From the NCBI GenBank assembly GCA_947374315.1, contig CANCBK010000037.1, positions 1 through 15,464 on the forward strand: DNA of 15,464 nt, read 5' to 3'. A model generated the notes under the pieces. That model was given only the letters and a program-made list of their open reading frames with translations, searched no databases and was not told the origin of the DNA. Below, piece after piece: positions 4,396-13,675 of the stretch. The DNA comes from Burkholderiaceae bacterium. GTDB taxonomy: Bacteria; Pseudomonadota; Gammaproteobacteria; Burkholderiales; Burkholderiaceae. A program made the translations under genes and the position numbers. Numbering within the stretch: the first letter of the stretch is position 1; each line of letters opens with the position of its first letter.

Positions 4396-6336
4396 TCAAT
4401 GGAGCTGCCGATAGATTTGTTCGGCCAATGCAGTGGATATTCCTTCGACACTGGAAAGCTCCTCAATAGTGGCGTTGGAGACCCCACGCAAACCTCCAAA
4501 ACGAGCAAGTAATTTTTGACGGCGTTTTGCCCCAATTCCCTCAATCTCTTCCAACTGAGAAACTGTTCTGGCTTTTGCCCGTTTAGCCCGCATACCAGTG
4601 ATCGCAAAGCGATGGGCCTCGTCCCGAATTTGCGCTACCAATAACAAAGCTGCGCTATTAATACCAAGCATCAGCGGCTTACGATCATCAGCAAAGATGA
4701 GCGTCTCCAGGCCAACTTTGCGCCCCTCCCCTTTAGCAACGCCCACAATCAAGCTGATATCCATGCCGCATTCAGTCAACACTTGCCGAGCCATCTCAAC
4801 CTGACCTTTACCACCATCAATCAGAATCACTTGTGGCAACTTCTCGGCTGGTAGCTCTTGGAAGTTGGCATAACGCCTTTGCAATACTTGACGCATAGCC
4901 GCGTAATCATCACCAGGCGTAATGTCATTGATATTGAAACGACGATACTCGCTAGATTGCATCGCGTTTTTTGCGTACACCACACAAGATGCTTGCGTAG
5001 CCTCCCCCGAGGTATGGCTAATATCAAAACACTCAATGCGCAGTTGCTCGAGACTCTCCAATTCAAGACCCAAGATATCAGCCAACGAACGGGCTCGCGC
5101 TAACTGTCCACCAGTCTCTACCAATCGTTTCGCAATCGCAATCTTGGCATTACCTTCAGCCATTGCCAACCAATGTCGTCTCTGGCCCTGAGGTTGATGG
5201 AGAAAGGTAATCCGCCTGCCTGCCTGCGCATTCAGTAAATTATGCAAACCTTCTGGAGAAGATGCTTCTGAGATTTCTTCCATCACCTCTTCTGGTGTAG
5301 CAATATCATCACCAAGCTTTCGCAAAGGGTGATTGAGGATGAGAACTGGAGGAATAAGATTGGCGGTAGATTCGCCATCACCCGCCTTATCCTCCAAATA
5401 GTGTTGCGCAATGAATGCCTCCAGAATTTCAGCGGGAGGAGGAAGTTCGCCAGAGATTGAGCGCAAGCCTTTAGGAAAGTAAGCGCGATCACCAAGATGA
5501 CGACCACCACGGATCATTGCTAAATTGACGCAAACCACACCTTCCATTTGCGCTACCGCAATGACATCCACATCACCCTCACCATCGGCAACGGTATCCA
5601 TCGATTGCTGCTGCAGCACGCTAGAAAGATCGGCAATGCGGTCTCTTAAGACTGCTGCCATCTCAAACTCCATCGCCTCGCTATAGACGTGCATTTCTTT
5701 TTCAAGCTCAGAGAGGACGCGACCATGATCGCCTTCTAAAAACCGCGTAGCCTGTGCTACATCTTGGCCATATTGTTCTACGCTCAGCCGCCCTACACAA
5801 GGCGCGCTACAGCGATGAATTTGATGGAGCAAGCAAGGGCGACTTCGATTCTTGAAGACGGTATCCTCACAAGTTCTTAAACGAAAGACTTTTTGCAAAA
5901 TCTGCACACTATTGCGTACCGCCCATGAATTGGGAAATGGGCCAAAGTAATGATTACGCTTATCAATTTTTCCACGATATGAGGCCAGCCTTGGAAACTG
6001 ATGCCCAGTCAACATCACATAGGGGTAGGACTTATCATCGCGAAATAGAATATTGAATGGGGGAGCCAACTCTTTAATCAGATTGTTTTCAAGAATTAAG
6101 GCTTCGGTTTCTGAGCGTGTTACTGTTGTTTCATAGCGGGCAATTTTTCCCACCATCAGCTCTATACGTGGTGAGAGTTGCGTCCGCTGAAAGTAGCTAG
6201 AAACACGCTTTTTGAGGTTGCGCGCTTTACCGACATATAGAATGTGTCCCGCCTCATCAAAGAAGCGATACACCCCCGGTAATCCGGGTAGCCGTTTAAC
6301 ATCCTGCTGAAGGGTTTCAAAAAGCGAATTGCTCAT
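4396..6336 (-). CDS. uvrC: UvrABC system protein C (excinuclease subunit)
   Basis: UvrC makes both incisions around a DNA lesion in nucleotide excision repair. Domains in order: GIY-YIG nuclease (about 14-93) with GVY at 21-23, YVG at 34-36, Arg39 and Glu83; a four-cysteine cluster (Cys156, 168, 176, 180), the spacing reported to hold an iron-sulfur cluster in UvrC; a UvrB-interacting UVR segment (about 208-242); an RNase H-like endonuclease with Asp438, Asp507 and His575; and a tandem helix-hairpin-helix C-terminus (about 594-646). The 646 residues exceed the E. coli protein's 610, mainly by an insert near 340-368. An in-frame TGA seven codons upstream leaves ATG 6336 as the only good start. 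This ATG overlaps the earP ATG on the other strand. No Shine-Dalgarno or LexA box is evident upstream. Confidence 0.97.
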   Translation of the reverse strand: MSNSLFETLQQDVKRLPGLPGVYRFFDEAGHILYVGKARNLKKRVSSYFQRTQLSPRIELMVGKIARYETTVTRSETEALILENNLIKELAPPFNILFRDDKSYPYVMLTGHQFPRLASYRGKIDKRNHYFGPFPNSWAVRNSVQILQKVFRLRTCEDTVFKNRSRPCLLHQIHRCSAPCVGRLSVEQYGQDVAQATRFLEGDHGRVLSELEKEMHVYSEAMEFEMAAVLRDRIADLSSVLQQQSMDTVADGEGDVDVIAVAQMEGVVCVNLAMIRGGRHLGDRAYFPKGLRSISGELPPPAEILEAFIAQHYLEDKAGDGESTANLIPPVLILNHPLRKLGDDIATPEEVMEEISEASSPEGLHNLLNAQAGRRITFLHQPQGQRRHWLAMAEGNAKIAIAKRLVETGGQLARARSLADILGLELESLEQLRIECFDISHTSGEATQASCVVYAKNAMQSSEYRRFNINDITPGDDYAAMRQVLQRRYANFQELPAEKLPQVILIDGGKGQVEMARQVLTECGMDISLIVGVAKGEGRKVGLETLIFADDRKPLMLGINSAALLLVAQIRDEAHRFAITGMRAKRAKARTVSQLEEIEGIGAKRRQKLLARFGGLRGVSNATIEELSSVEGISTALAEQIYRQLH

Positions 6337-7414
6337 GCGTTGGGATATTTTCTGTCAAATCGTAGACAACTATGGTGATGCCGGTGTTTGTTGGCGTCTA
6401 GCGAGAAGCTTAACAAGTCTTCATGGCCAAGAGGTGCGCATTTTCTGCGATGACCTGCCAACCCTTAATTTACTCGCTTCTGGTGTTGACCTGCAAATCA
6501 AGCAAAGAATTGATCTCCAACCTTGGGAGGCTAGCCTTAACAACAGTCGCCATTCCATTACAAGTCCAGATGTGGTGATTGAGGCTTTTGGCTGCGAACT
6601 ACCTGAACGCTATCTTGCGAGTTTGCTGATTGCCCCCAGGAAACCCATCATAATCAATTTAGAGTATTTAAGCGCCGAACCTTGGATTGTGGATTTTCAT
6701 CAGAAACCCTCCCCGCAGGCCCACGGTATTCCCAAATATTTCTTCTTCCCAGGTTTTCAAACAAATGCTGGCGGCATCTTGATTGATCCGGTTCCAAGCG
6801 AGTCACCTATCGGCGAGCAGCAAGTCCCAGAGAGCCTCAAGACAAGCTGGTCACAATTGCGGCCCAATGCAAAACGCATCAGCGTCTTTTGTTACCCCGG
6901 TGCACCGCTTTTACCTTGGCTGGAAGATCTAGGAAAAGTTGGAGAAAATTTCGATATCGTATTGACCTATGGTCAGCTTGAACAACTCCAACTGAGCTCA
7001 GGCCATCTGATTCAGCCCATCCCACTACCCAACTCCATTGAACTCATCTCCATTCCTTTTGTCTCCCAGGATGAATACGATTGGGTGTTGGGGCATTGTG
7101 ATTTCAATATCGTGCGCGGCGAAGACTCCTTTGTCAGAGCGCAGCTAGCAGGAAAACCCTTTATTTGGCATATCTATCCACAAGCCGATCTTGCCCATGA
7201 AGCCAAACTGGCCGCATTTTTAGACCTCTACCTTGAAGAGGCATCACCAGATCTCAAGCTTGCTGCGATTGCCGCCATGACCTGGGCCATGCCGAGCCGG
7301 TGGCTTAACTCTCTAGAGTGCTGGAGCGCCCATTCCAAGGCCTGGCGCGCTGATTTACTCGAAAAACAAGCGGATGGAGGTCTGGCCGCCCGCCTACTGG
7401 GCTTTGTAGCCTGA
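6335..7414 (+). CDS. earP: EF-P arginine rhamnosyltransferase EarP
   Basis: EarP transfers rhamnose from dTDP-beta-L-rhamnose to Arg32 of EF-P, which activates EF-P for rescue of ribosomes stalled on polyproline. The N-terminus [20 protein letters not shown] carries Asp11 and Asp15, equivalent to the essential Asp pair of the family. The second signature [19 protein letters not shown] begins near residue 261 and binds the nucleotide sugar. I place the start at ATG 6335 (359 residues); a TTG two codons upstream (6329) is in frame but the family normally begins at the MRWDIF equivalent. The Shine-Dalgarno is weak. efp follows 87 bp downstream, and it carries the target arginine, so the pair is functionally matched. 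The fold is GT-B-like by family knowledge. Confidence 0.93.
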   Translation: MRWDIFCQIVDNYGDAGVCWRLARSLTSLHGQEVRIFCDDLPTLNLLASGVDLQIKQRIDLQPWEASLNNSRHSITSPDVVIEAFGCELPERYLASLLIAPRKPIIINLEYLSAEPWIVDFHQKPSPQAHGIPKYFFFPGFQTNAGGILIDPVPSESPIGEQQVPESLKTSWSQLRPNAKRISVFCYPGAPLLPWLEDLGKVGENFDIVLTYGQLEQLQLSSGHLIQPIPLPNSIELISIPFVSQDEYDWVLGHCDFNIVRGEDSFVRAQLAGKPFIWHIYPQADLAHEAKLAAFLDLYLEEASPDLKLAAIAAMTWAMPSRWLNSLECWSAHSKAWRADLLEKQADGGLAARLLGFVA

Positions 7415-7442
7415 TCTTCAGCAAAATACCCCTTCAGGCGGT

Positions 7443-7448
7443 TACAAT
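7443..7448 (+). promoter_or_regulatory. Candidate -10 element of efp
   Basis: TACAAT in GCGGTTACAATC is a 5/6 match 53 bp before the efp start. The -35 position (about 7420-7425, AGCAAA) is poor. The leader holds a small GCAGA/TCTGC hairpin (7468-7485) just before the AGGA Shine-Dalgarno (7490-7493). efp could also be read from earP. Confidence 0.35.
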
Positions 7449-7501
7449 CTTGTCTTTGATTAAAACCGCAGAAACTCAACTCTGCACCCAGGACTAGCCA
7501 G

Positions 7502-8062
7502 ATGAAAACAGCACAAGAACTCCGCGTTGGTAACGTAGTAATGATCGGCACTGATGCCATGGTCGTTTTAAAAGCCGAATACAGCCGCTCTGGCCGCAAC
7601 TCCTCTGTTGTGAAAATGAAATTCAAGAATTTGTTAACCGGTGCGCCAAATGAAGGCGTATTCAAAGCCGATGATAAGTTTGATGTGGTGATCTTGGATA
7701 AGAAAGAATGTACTTACTCTTATTTCGCAGATCCAATGTATGTATTTATGGATACTGAATACAACCAATATGAAGTTGAAGCCGAATTCATGGGCGATGC
7801 ACTGCACTACCTTGAAGAAAGCATGCCGTGTGAAGTGGTGTTCTACGAAGGCAAAGCACTCTCTGTTGCAATGCCCAACTCTTTGGTTCGTGAGATCATT
7901 TACACAGAGCCTGCTGTTAAGGGTGATACCAGCTCAGGCAAAGTATTGAAGACTGCGAAATTGGCTACTGGCTTTGAATTGCAAGTGCCTTTGTTCTGCA
8001 ACACTGGCGACAAGATTGAAATCGATACCCGTACCGGTGAATATCGTAGCCGCGCTAACTAA
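7502..8062 (+). CDS. efp: Elongation factor P (rhamnosylated Arg32 type)
   Basis: EF-P binds between the P and E sites of the ribosome and promotes peptide-bond formation at consecutive prolines. The protein has 186 residues, normal for the family, with the KOW-like domain I, then two OB domains and the C-terminal signature [16 protein letters not shown] and [18 protein letters not shown]. The tip of the domain I loop reads YSRSGRNSS, placing Arg32 where E. coli has the lysylated Lys34. That arginine is the EarP substrate, consistent with earP directly upstream. The ATG at 7502 has AGGA 8 nt upstream. A strong terminator follows 19 bp after the stop. Confidence 0.98.
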   Translation: MKTAQELRVGNVVMIGTDAMVVLKAEYSRSGRNSSVVKMKFKNLLTGAPNEGVFKADDKFDVVILDKKECTYSYFADPMYVFMDTEYNQYEVEAEFMGDALHYLEESMPCEVVFYEGKALSVAMPNSLVREIIYTEPAVKGDTSSGKVLKTAKLATGFELQVPLFCNTGDKIEIDTRTGEYRSRAN

Positions 8063-8081
8063 TTTAGTTGGCTCGATAAGC

Positions 8082-8108
8082 AAAAGCCCGGCATGCCGGG
8101 CTTTTTTA
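8082..8108 (+). terminator. Bidirectional intrinsic terminator between efp and nagZ
   Basis: AAAAGCCCGG (8082-8091) pairs with CCGGGCTTTT (8096-8105) around CATG; the core GCCCGGCATGCCGGGC is a perfect palindrome. It is followed by TTTTTTATTT on the plus strand and TTTTGCTTAT on the minus strand, so it can end both efp and the convergent lepA-nagZ operon. Confidence 0.95.
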
Positions 8109-8129
8109 TTTCCTAAAAATCAACTGCCA

Positions 8130-9206
8130 CTAAGCAATCAGCTTCAGCTGTTGAAGCAGGCCTTTAGCATGCTGGTATTGCACTTCAGCCTGCAACTCAT
8201 CCCATGAAGGCGCTACCGAAGTAGGCATCAAACGATTCAAACGAACAGCAGACTCTACTTGCTTTGATTTAGAAATCTTCAACTTACTCAGCAATTGATC
8301 CGCAAGATCTGGGCGATTGCAAATCAACACCGCATCACATCCTGCATCCAGCGCCATATCAGCACCCTTCACCACAGAACCAGCAACGCTTGCACCTTCC
8401 ATGGAAAGGTCATCACTAAAAATCACCCCCTCAAAGCCCAACTCTTGACGCAAGATCGAATGCAGCCAAACCTTAGAAAAACCGGCCGGATTTTTATCAA
8501 CCTTCGGATAAATCACATGTGCCGGCATGACTGCTGTCAAGCTCAGATCCAACCACTCGTAAGGCTTCGCATCATCATTCAAGATTTTTTTTAATGGACG
8601 CTCATCCACCGGAATGGCCACATGAGAATCCGCCTCTGCCCAACCATGGCCCGGAAAGTGCTTGCCGCAGTTCGCCATACCGGCAAGGCGCAAGCCTTCA
8701 TTCAAACTCTTAGCTAATACAAAAGTAATTTGTGGGTCACGACTGAAGGCACGATCACCAATCACACCACTGCGGCCAAAATCTAAATCCAAAACAGGGG
8801 TAAAACTAAAGTCCACACCGCAAGCGCGTAACTCGGCAGCGAGTACATATCCACAGGCTGTGGCTGCTGCCATCGCTATGGCAGCAGACTCAGCGGCATG
8901 AGTTGATTTATTTTTTGACCCCCAGAGCTCACCGAGCTGACGCATTGCAGGAAGATGTGTGAATCCATCAGCCCTACAGCGTTGTACGCGACCGCCCTCA
9001 TGGTCTATTGAGATTAAGACATCAGAACGCAATTTTTTGATTTCAGCGGTAAGCCTAGTAAGTTGTTTGCGATTTGAAAAATTTCTTCCAAATAAAATGA
9101 CACCACCTGTCAAAGGGTGCAAGATGCGACGACGATCTTCCGCGCTTAACTCCAAGCCAACAACATCTAAAGTTACTGGGCCTGGATTCATAGTCGACTT
9201 ACTCAT
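8130..9206 (-). CDS. nagZ: Beta-N-acetylhexosaminidase NagZ (GH3)
   Basis: NagZ removes N-acetylglucosamine from 1,6-anhydro-muropeptides in the cytoplasm during cell-wall recycling. Diagnostic motifs are DHEGGRVQR (68-76), GKHFPGHG (181-188) followed by the loop AEADSH that holds the Asp193/His195 acid-base dyad, and VIFSDDLSMEG (261-271) with the nucleophile expected at Asp265. The 358-residue length matches single-domain proteobacterial NagZ, and no signal peptide is seen. The ATG at 9206 has GAGGA 5-6 nt upstream. It is the last gene of the lepA operon, 21 bp after acpS, and is closed by the 8082-8108 terminator. In other bacteria NagZ products feed AmpR-type induction of beta-lactamase; nothing of that kind is in this window. 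Confidence 0.95.
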   Translation of the reverse strand: MSKSTMNPGPVTLDVVGLELSAEDRRRILHPLTGGVILFGRNFSNRKQLTRLTAEIKKLRSDVLISIDHEGGRVQRCRADGFTHLPAMRQLGELWGSKNKSTHAAESAAIAMAAATACGYVLAAELRACGVDFSFTPVLDLDFGRSGVIGDRAFSRDPQITFVLAKSLNEGLRLAGMANCGKHFPGHGWAEADSHVAIPVDERPLKKILNDDAKPYEWLDLSLTAVMPAHVIYPKVDKNPAGFSKVWLHSILRQELGFEGVIFSDDLSMEGASVAGSVVKGADMALDAGCDAVLICNRPDLADQLLSKLKISKSKQVESAVRLNRLMPTSVAPSWDELQAEVQYQHAKGLLQQLKLIA

Positions 9207-9227
9207 GGATTCCTCGTAAATAAATGG

Positions 9228-9620
9228 TTATTTTTGAACTACGATGACATGCGCAATCGCCATGTCTTGCTCATCGCTGACCGTTATTTGAGCTTCCCAG
9301 TTTCGCTCCTGCATAAATTGGGCGAGCGCGCCCAAATAGGAGGTGACCGGTTTCCCACTGGATTCATTCAGCGTTTGTAGAGATCGCCAGGTCATCGGCA
9401 TTCTCATGCCAAGACCAATTGCTTTAGAGAATGCTTCTTTCGCAGCAAAACGCGTTGCCAAAAATGCAATGCCCCGCTTGTGGTTTCTGGCTAAACGTTG
9501 CTTGAAGATATGCATTTCATCTGGCCCAAGGACTTTTTCAGCCAGGCGACCATTCGTGCGATCGTAAGCAGCCTGTAGCCGCTCGATCTGCAAAATATCA
9601 GTGCCGATTCCAATAATCAT
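9228..9620 (-). CDS. acpS: Holo-[acyl-carrier-protein] synthase (AcpS)
   Basis: AcpS transfers 4'-phosphopantetheine from coenzyme A to a serine of acyl carrier protein, switching on fatty-acid synthesis. The start [10 protein letters not shown] gives the metal ligand Asp8, and [11 protein letters not shown] gives Glu62; both are at the canonical positions. The 130 residues agree with the family (about 120-130). The ATG overlaps the stop of pdxJ as ATGA (9617-9620), which implies translational coupling. pdxJ-acpS is a very widespread gene pair. Confidence 0.97.
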   Translation of the reverse strand: MIIGIGTDILQIERLQAAYDRTNGRLAEKVLGPDEMHIFKQRLARNHKRGIAFLATRFAAKEAFSKAIGLGMRMPMTWRSLQTLNESSGKPVTSYLGALAQFMQERNWEAQITVSDEQDMAIAHVIVVQK

Positions 9621-10378
9621 CTGAATGACTTTGCCCTACCCTGCAGCATTAATGCCTTCATATCGGTAATCGCTTTTTGCCAACCTTTAAAGAGTGCTTC
9701 AGCAACAATCGCGTGTCCGATATTGAGCTCAGAAAGTTCTGCAATTCCAGCAATCAGCACCACATTCCCTTCATGCAGGCCATGTCCCGCATTGACTCGC
9801 AATCCAATGCGCTTTCCAAACTGAGCCGCTCTTCTGATGCGCTCGAGCTCTTGCATTTGTAGTTCACCCGAAAGATCTGCGTAGCGTCCAGTATGCAATT
9901 CCACCACGGTAGCGCCCACATCCATAGCTGCTTGTATTTGCTTTTCTTCTGGATCAATAAATAGCGACACACGGATGCCTGCATTTTTTAACTGGATCGT
10001 AGCCGCTTTGACCGCCTCAAAATGACCCAGAACATCCAAACCACCTTCAGTGGTCACTTCCTCACGCTTCTCGGGCACCAGACAAACATCATGCGGCTGA
10101 ACCCGACAGGCGATGTTGATCATCTCCGGGGTAACGGCGCACTCTAAGTTCATCCGTGTCTGAATCAAAGGGCGCAGTGCGATTAAATCAGCATCTTTAA
10201 CGTGTCGACGATCCTCGCGTAAGTGCAATGTAATGAGATTGGCACCCGCCTCTTCAGCCAAACTTGCGGCCTTTAAAGGGTCTGGGTATGCCGTCCCACG
10301 AGCATTGCGTAAAGTAGCTACATGGTCAATGTTGATGCCGAGCTCAAGGCCTGGGAATTCAGTAAACGGTTGAGTCAT
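9617..10378 (-). CDS. pdxJ: Pyridoxine 5'-phosphate synthase (PdxJ)
   Basis: PdxJ condenses 1-deoxyxylulose 5-phosphate with 3-amino-2-oxopropyl phosphate to give pyridoxine 5'-phosphate, the last ring-forming step of the DXP-dependent vitamin B6 route. The TIM-barrel signatures are all present: [21 protein letters not shown] (14-34), HLREDRRH (52-59), MNLE (76-79), [15 protein letters not shown] (101-115), NAGHGL (196-201) and [10 protein letters not shown] (220-229). His52, Glu79 and His199 are the expected catalytic residues. At 253 residues it is slightly longer than the E. coli enzyme, with a few extra residues at each end. It lies 12 bp after recO and overlaps acpS. Confidence 0.98.
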   Translation of the reverse strand: MTQPFTEFPGLELGINIDHVATLRNARGTAYPDPLKAASLAEEAGANLITLHLREDRRHVKDADLIALRPLIQTRMNLECAVTPEMINIACRVQPHDVCLVPEKREEVTTEGGLDVLGHFEAVKAATIQLKNAGIRVSLFIDPEEKQIQAAMDVGATVVELHTGRYADLSGELQMQELERIRRAAQFGKRIGLRVNAGHGLHEGNVVLIAGIAELSELNIGHAIVAEALFKGWQKAITDMKALMLQGRAKSFR

Positions 10379-10390
10379 TTGAGTAGATTA

Positions 10391-11125
10391 CTAGATTTTT
10401 TTCAAATCAATCAAAATCTGACGAGTAGTCAGCACCTGATCCTGCAAGTGCAATCCCAGCAAAAAACGCATTAATTGCTTACTCTCAGACAGGGTCTCAG
10501 CATCAGAAAAGTCTCCCGCCGCAATTGCCAGGAGAGACCTACCACTTAAGACGGGCCAATGCCCAGGGTCATCCCCTTGTACAGGTCTGACACCACGCTC
10601 GGGCTGATAGACGTAGTGCTCTTCTGAGAGTGGGGCGCCATTGGATTCAACACAGCGATCTAACGCTGCAGCATACCCCGTCTCTTGCAGCAGAGTTAGC
10701 TCAAAAGGACGCAGAATTTCTTCTAGACCCTTTGATTCAAATTCGAGATTTGATAAAGCGGAGATTGTCTCGGTGTAATGATCGTAGAGTTTTTCGTATT
10801 CATCTTCACGAGCTAAAAATTTAACCAGCAGCTCATTGAGATAAAAACCACAGAGTAAAGCATCACCCACTAAAGATGGTGTGCCGCCCACCCACTCTGA
10901 TTTAGTTAATGTTCGTAATTCTGACTTACCACTCCAAGAAACCAGTAAGGGCTGAAAACGCTGCAGGACCGGACGCAATACAGAATGCGGGCGTTTTGCG
11001 CCCTTGGCAATTAAAGCCATGCGGCCATGTTGCCGGGTAAATACATCCAGAATTAAGCTGGTTTCCTTATAAGGAATGCTATGCAATACAAAAGCAGGCT
11101 CGTCAGCTACACGAATCGAGGCCAT
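10391..11125 (-). CDS. recO: DNA repair protein RecO
   Basis: RecO works with RecR (and RecF) to load RecA on SSB-coated single-stranded DNA and anneals strands. The N-terminal OB fold (about residues 8-85) shows AFVLHSIPYKETSLILDVFT and HGRMALIAKGAKRP, the recognised family start. The rest is the helical C-terminal domain with FELTLLQETGY. Only two cysteines occur (in LLCGF and DRCVE), so the four-cysteine zinc site of some RecO proteins is absent, as in E. coli. The length of 244 residues is normal. It begins 6 bp after the era stop, and era-recO-pdxJ-acpS is a conserved order. Confidence 0.94.
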   Translation of the reverse strand: MASIRVADEPAFVLHSIPYKETSLILDVFTRQHGRMALIAKGAKRPHSVLRPVLQRFQPLLVSWSGKSELRTLTKSEWVGGTPSLVGDALLCGFYLNELLVKFLAREDEYEKLYDHYTETISALSNLEFESKGLEEILRPFELTLLQETGYAAALDRCVESNGAPLSEEHYVYQPERGVRPVQGDDPGHWPVLSGRSLLAIAAGDFSDAETLSESKQLMRFLLGLHLQDQVLTTRQILIDLKKI

Positions 11126-11131
11126 GAATAA

Positions 11132-12070
11132 TTACTCTAGACCTTGCGCCCGTAACTCGGCACGATCATCGGCCCAACCGCGCTTCACCTTGACCCAGGT
11201 CTCCAAAAAGACTTTGCCATCAAAGAGCTTTTCCATATCAATGCGAGCATCAGTGGAAATCTTTTTGAGACGCTCACCCTTTGCACCAATAATCATGGCC
11301 TTATGGCTATCGCGATCAACCAAAATCGTTGCTGCAATACGGCGCATCTTGCCGTCCATCTTGAACTGATCTATCACCACGGTACTGGTATAAGGCAACT
11401 CTTCGCCAGTAAAACGGAAGACCTTCTCACGCAGGATCTCCGCAGCCAGGAAGCGCTCACTACGATCTGTCAGGGTATCGCCATCGTATACAGGCGGCGC
11501 TTCAGGCAGGTAGCCTTCTAGAACATCCAATAGCCTTTGCACATCCCCAGGGCTTTTCGCACTCATGGGAACGATCTCCGTAAATTCACATTTACTTTGA
11601 TCATCGTGACCACCCAGCTCATTCCAAGTCTGGCTCATTTCTTTCATGAAATTAAGCAAAGCTTGATCGCGCTCAGATGGCGTCTGAAAGCGGCTATTGA
11701 ATAGGTCTAATTTATTTAACACCAAAACAACTGGCAAATCATTTGGCAGCAAGCGAAGAACTTTCTTATCATCCTCCCCAAAGTAGCCCGCTTCCACTAC
11801 AAAGCAAGCAACATTCACATCTTGCAAGGCTGTAGTGACCGTACGATTTAAAGCCTTATTTAAGGTATTCATTAAACGAGTTTGAAAACCTGGGGTATCA
11901 ATGAAAATAAATTGCGCATCTTCACGATTCTGAATCCCTAAGATTCGGTGGCGCGTAGTTTGCGCTTTACGTGAGGTGATACTGATCTTTTGACCGACCA
12001 AAGCGTTCAAGAGAGTTGATTTGCCCATATTGGGACGTCCGACAATGGCGATAGTGCCGCATCTAAACAC
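11132..12070 (-). CDS. era: GTPase Era, ribosome small-subunit maturation factor
   Basis: Era is an essential GTPase that binds the 3' end of 16S rRNA and assists 30S assembly. GTPase motifs: G1 GRPNMGKS (11-18), G3 DTPG (58-61), G4 NKLD (119-122), G5 SAK (170-172). The C-terminal KH domain has [15 protein letters not shown] and GAKGERLKK (262-270). The codon at 12070-12068 is GTG, giving [11 protein letters not shown]; it lies 2 bp after the rnc stop with AAGGG upstream, inside the rnc end. An ATG six bases later is out of frame. The G4 to G5 segment has 47 intervening residues, about 20 more than in E. coli. G1 has Met15 where Val is usual. The total length is 312. Confidence 0.96.
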   Translation of the reverse strand: MFRCGTIAIVGRPNMGKSTLLNALVGQKISITSRKAQTTRHRILGIQNREDAQFIFIDTPGFQTRLMNTLNKALNRTVTTALQDVNVACFVVEAGYFGEDDKKVLRLLPNDLPVVLVLNKLDLFNSRFQTPSERDQALLNFMKEMSQTWNELGGHDDQSKCEFTEIVPMSAKSPGDVQRLLDVLEGYLPEAPPVYDGDTLTDRSERFLAAEILREKVFRFTGEELPYTSTVVIDQFKMDGKMRRIAATILVDRDSHKAMIIGAKGERLKKISTDARIDMEKLFDGKVFLETWVKVKRGWADDRAELRAQGLE

Positions 12071-12072
12071 GA

Positions 12073-12864
12073 TTAGCCCTTCAGCTTAAGATTTAACTGC
12101 TCTTCGGTCGCTACTTTTTTTGCTGCATTCTTTTTCGCCGACCGAGTCTTTTTTGGTTTACCTAATGCCTGAGGCAAGGCCTTCTGTGCAGCAATTAAAG
12201 CCAACTTCGCTGCCGCTTGCTCAGCCGCACGACGAGAAGCGCCCTCACCCTTAACGGACACCTTGAGGTTTGGTATCAAGCACTCAACCTCAAATTGCTG
12301 GTTATGGGCTGCACCACTAGTTCCAGTGACGTTATATGTAGGTAGCGGCAATTGGTAACTCTGCAAACACTCCTGCAGCAAGGTCTTGTCGTCTTTACCT
12401 AAGGTTTTGGGATCGACATTCGCCAGGATGATGGAATAGAGTTTGCGTAAGCACGTTTTAGCCGCGTCAAATCCACTATCCAAAAAAATCGCGCCCGTCA
12501 CTGCCTCAAGCGTATCGGCCAAAATGGATGGGCGGCGAAACCCCCCACTCTTGAGCTCACCCTCGCCTAAGCGAAGATAGTCTGATAGGGAGAGTGTTTG
12601 AGCGATTTCATATAAAGCTTGTTGCTTTACCAAATTGGCGCGAACACGGGAAAGATCCCCCTCATCTAAATCGGGGTAACGCTCGTACAGCATTTCCGCA
12701 ACTACGCAATTAAGGATAGAGTCACCCAAAAACTCTAGGCGCTCATTGTTCTTTTTGCTATGACTGCGGTGCGTAAGCGCTTGATTGAGGAGCTCTAGTT
12801 TTTTAAACGTATAGCCAAGTTGCGCTTGCAGAGGTGCAGTTTCAATAATGGCACGGGCATTCAT
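12073..12864 (-). CDS. rnc: Ribonuclease III
   Basis: RNase III cleaves double-stranded RNA, including the 30S rRNA precursor and many mRNAs. The signature [10 protein letters not shown] (residues 40-49) contains Glu44 and Asp48; ILADTLEAV supplies Asp117 and Glu120 for the two-metal active site. A double-stranded-RNA-binding domain covers about 165-230. The start at ATG 12864 gives [20 protein letters not shown] and lies 4 bp after the lepB stop. A TTG at 12918 extends the frame by 18 residues but would overlap lepB and lacks family support. The 263 residues exceed the 226 of E. coli by a Lys/Ala-rich tail (about 231-263) that probably adds RNA or ribosome affinity. era follows after 2 bp, the conserved rnc-era pair. 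Confidence 0.95.
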   Translation of the reverse strand: MNARAIIETAPLQAQLGYTFKKLELLNQALTHRSHSKKNNERLEFLGDSILNCVVAEMLYERYPDLDEGDLSRVRANLVKQQALYEIAQTLSLSDYLRLGEGELKSGGFRRPSILADTLEAVTGAIFLDSGFDAAKTCLRKLYSIILANVDPKTLGKDDKTLLQECLQSYQLPLPTYNVTGTSGAAHNQQFEVECLIPNLKVSVKGEGASRRAAEQAAAKLALIAAQKALPQALGKPKKTRSAKKNAAKKVATEEQLNLKLKG

Positions 12865-12868
12865 GGCT

Positions 12869-13675
12869 TTACTCAAAGCCACCAATACGGCCAAGATTTC
12901 CAAGGTTAAGCCAAACAAAGAAGGCTTTGCCTACAATATTTTTATCCGGCACAAATCCCCAGTACCGAGAATCAGCACTATTGTCACGGTTATCACCCAT
13001 GGCGAAATAATGACCAGCAGGCACTTTGCAACTCAAACCGGAATTTTGATATTCACAGTTTTCAAAACCAGGGAAGCGTTCAGCAGGAAAGTTACCAGCA
13101 GGACGATCGGGGTCATTCAAAATTTCATGCTTATTACCACCAAGATCCGCTGGAAATGATTCCGCAAAGCGCTTGGCATAACGCATATTTTCGGGGTCGA
13201 GGTAAGGCTCGCCACCACCATACTGAAGAGCTTGGCCATTCACAGTCAAGCGCTTGTCTTGGTACAAGATGGTATCGCCTGGCAAGGCCACAATCCGCTT
13301 AATGTAATCAACGGACTCATCCCGTGGATAGCGAAACACCACCACGTCACCACGCTTAGGCGAGCCGAGCTCAAGCACTTTTTGGTTGATCACTGGCAAG
13401 CGAATGCCATAGGTGAACTTATTCACCAGAATAAAATCGCCAATCTGCAGCGTCGGAATCATGGATCCCGACGGAATTTTAAATGGCTCAACAATGAAAG
13501 AGCGCAATACAAAGACCGCGCAAATTACTGGAAAGAAGCCTGCCGTGTACTCTAACCACAAAGGCATGCGTTCGATGCCAGCAATACGTCTTTGTGGAGC
13601 AAAATAGTAGCGATCAGCAACCCAGGCGATGCCCGAAACCACCACCAAGATAAATAGGATGAGTGCAAAATTCAT
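12869..13675 (-). CDS. lepB: Signal peptidase I
   Basis: LepB removes signal peptides from exported preproteins on the periplasmic face of the inner membrane. The N-terminal anchor (about residues 3-20), a basic cytoplasmic loop and a second transmembrane segment (47-61) precede the catalytic domain. Box B is PSGSMIPTL with nucleophile Ser71; box D is [12 protein letters not shown] with general base Lys126; box E is [11 protein letters not shown] (227-237). Cys207 and Cys216 probably form the periplasmic disulfide seen in E. coli. The 268 residues are normal for betaproteobacteria. Its ATG shares one base with the lepA stop (TAATG at 13677-13673), so the two are translationally coupled, as in most proteobacteria. 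Confidence 0.97.
   Translation of the reverse strand: MNFALILFILVVVSGIAWVADRYYFAPQRRIAGIERMPLWLEYTAGFFPVICAVFVLRSFIVEPFKIPSGSMIPTLQIGDFILVNKFTYGIRLPVINQKVLELGSPKRGDVVVFRYPRDESVDYIKRIVALPGDTILYQDKRLTVNGQALQYGGGEPYLDPENMRYAKRFAESFPADLGGNKHEILNDPDRPAGNFPAERFPGFENCEYQNSGLSCKVPAGHYFAMGDNRDNSADSRYWGFVPDKNIVGKAFFVWLNLGNLGRIGGFE

Noticed and set aside
6345..6366. CTGT followed by ACAA near the uvrC start, considered as a LexA box
   Set aside because: The half sites are spaced by 10 rather than 8 bases and the second is ACAA, so it does not fit the LexA consensus.
12865..12918. TTG-initiated N-terminal extension of RNase III by 18 residues
   Set aside because: It would overlap lepB by 50 bp, adds a hydrophobic segment unlike RNase III, and ATG 12864 gives the normal family N-terminus directly after the lepB stop.
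12848..13159. Plus-strand frame of 103 codons opposite lepB and rnc
   Set aside because: It lies antisense to conserved signal peptidase boxes and has no start signal; a product of codon bias.
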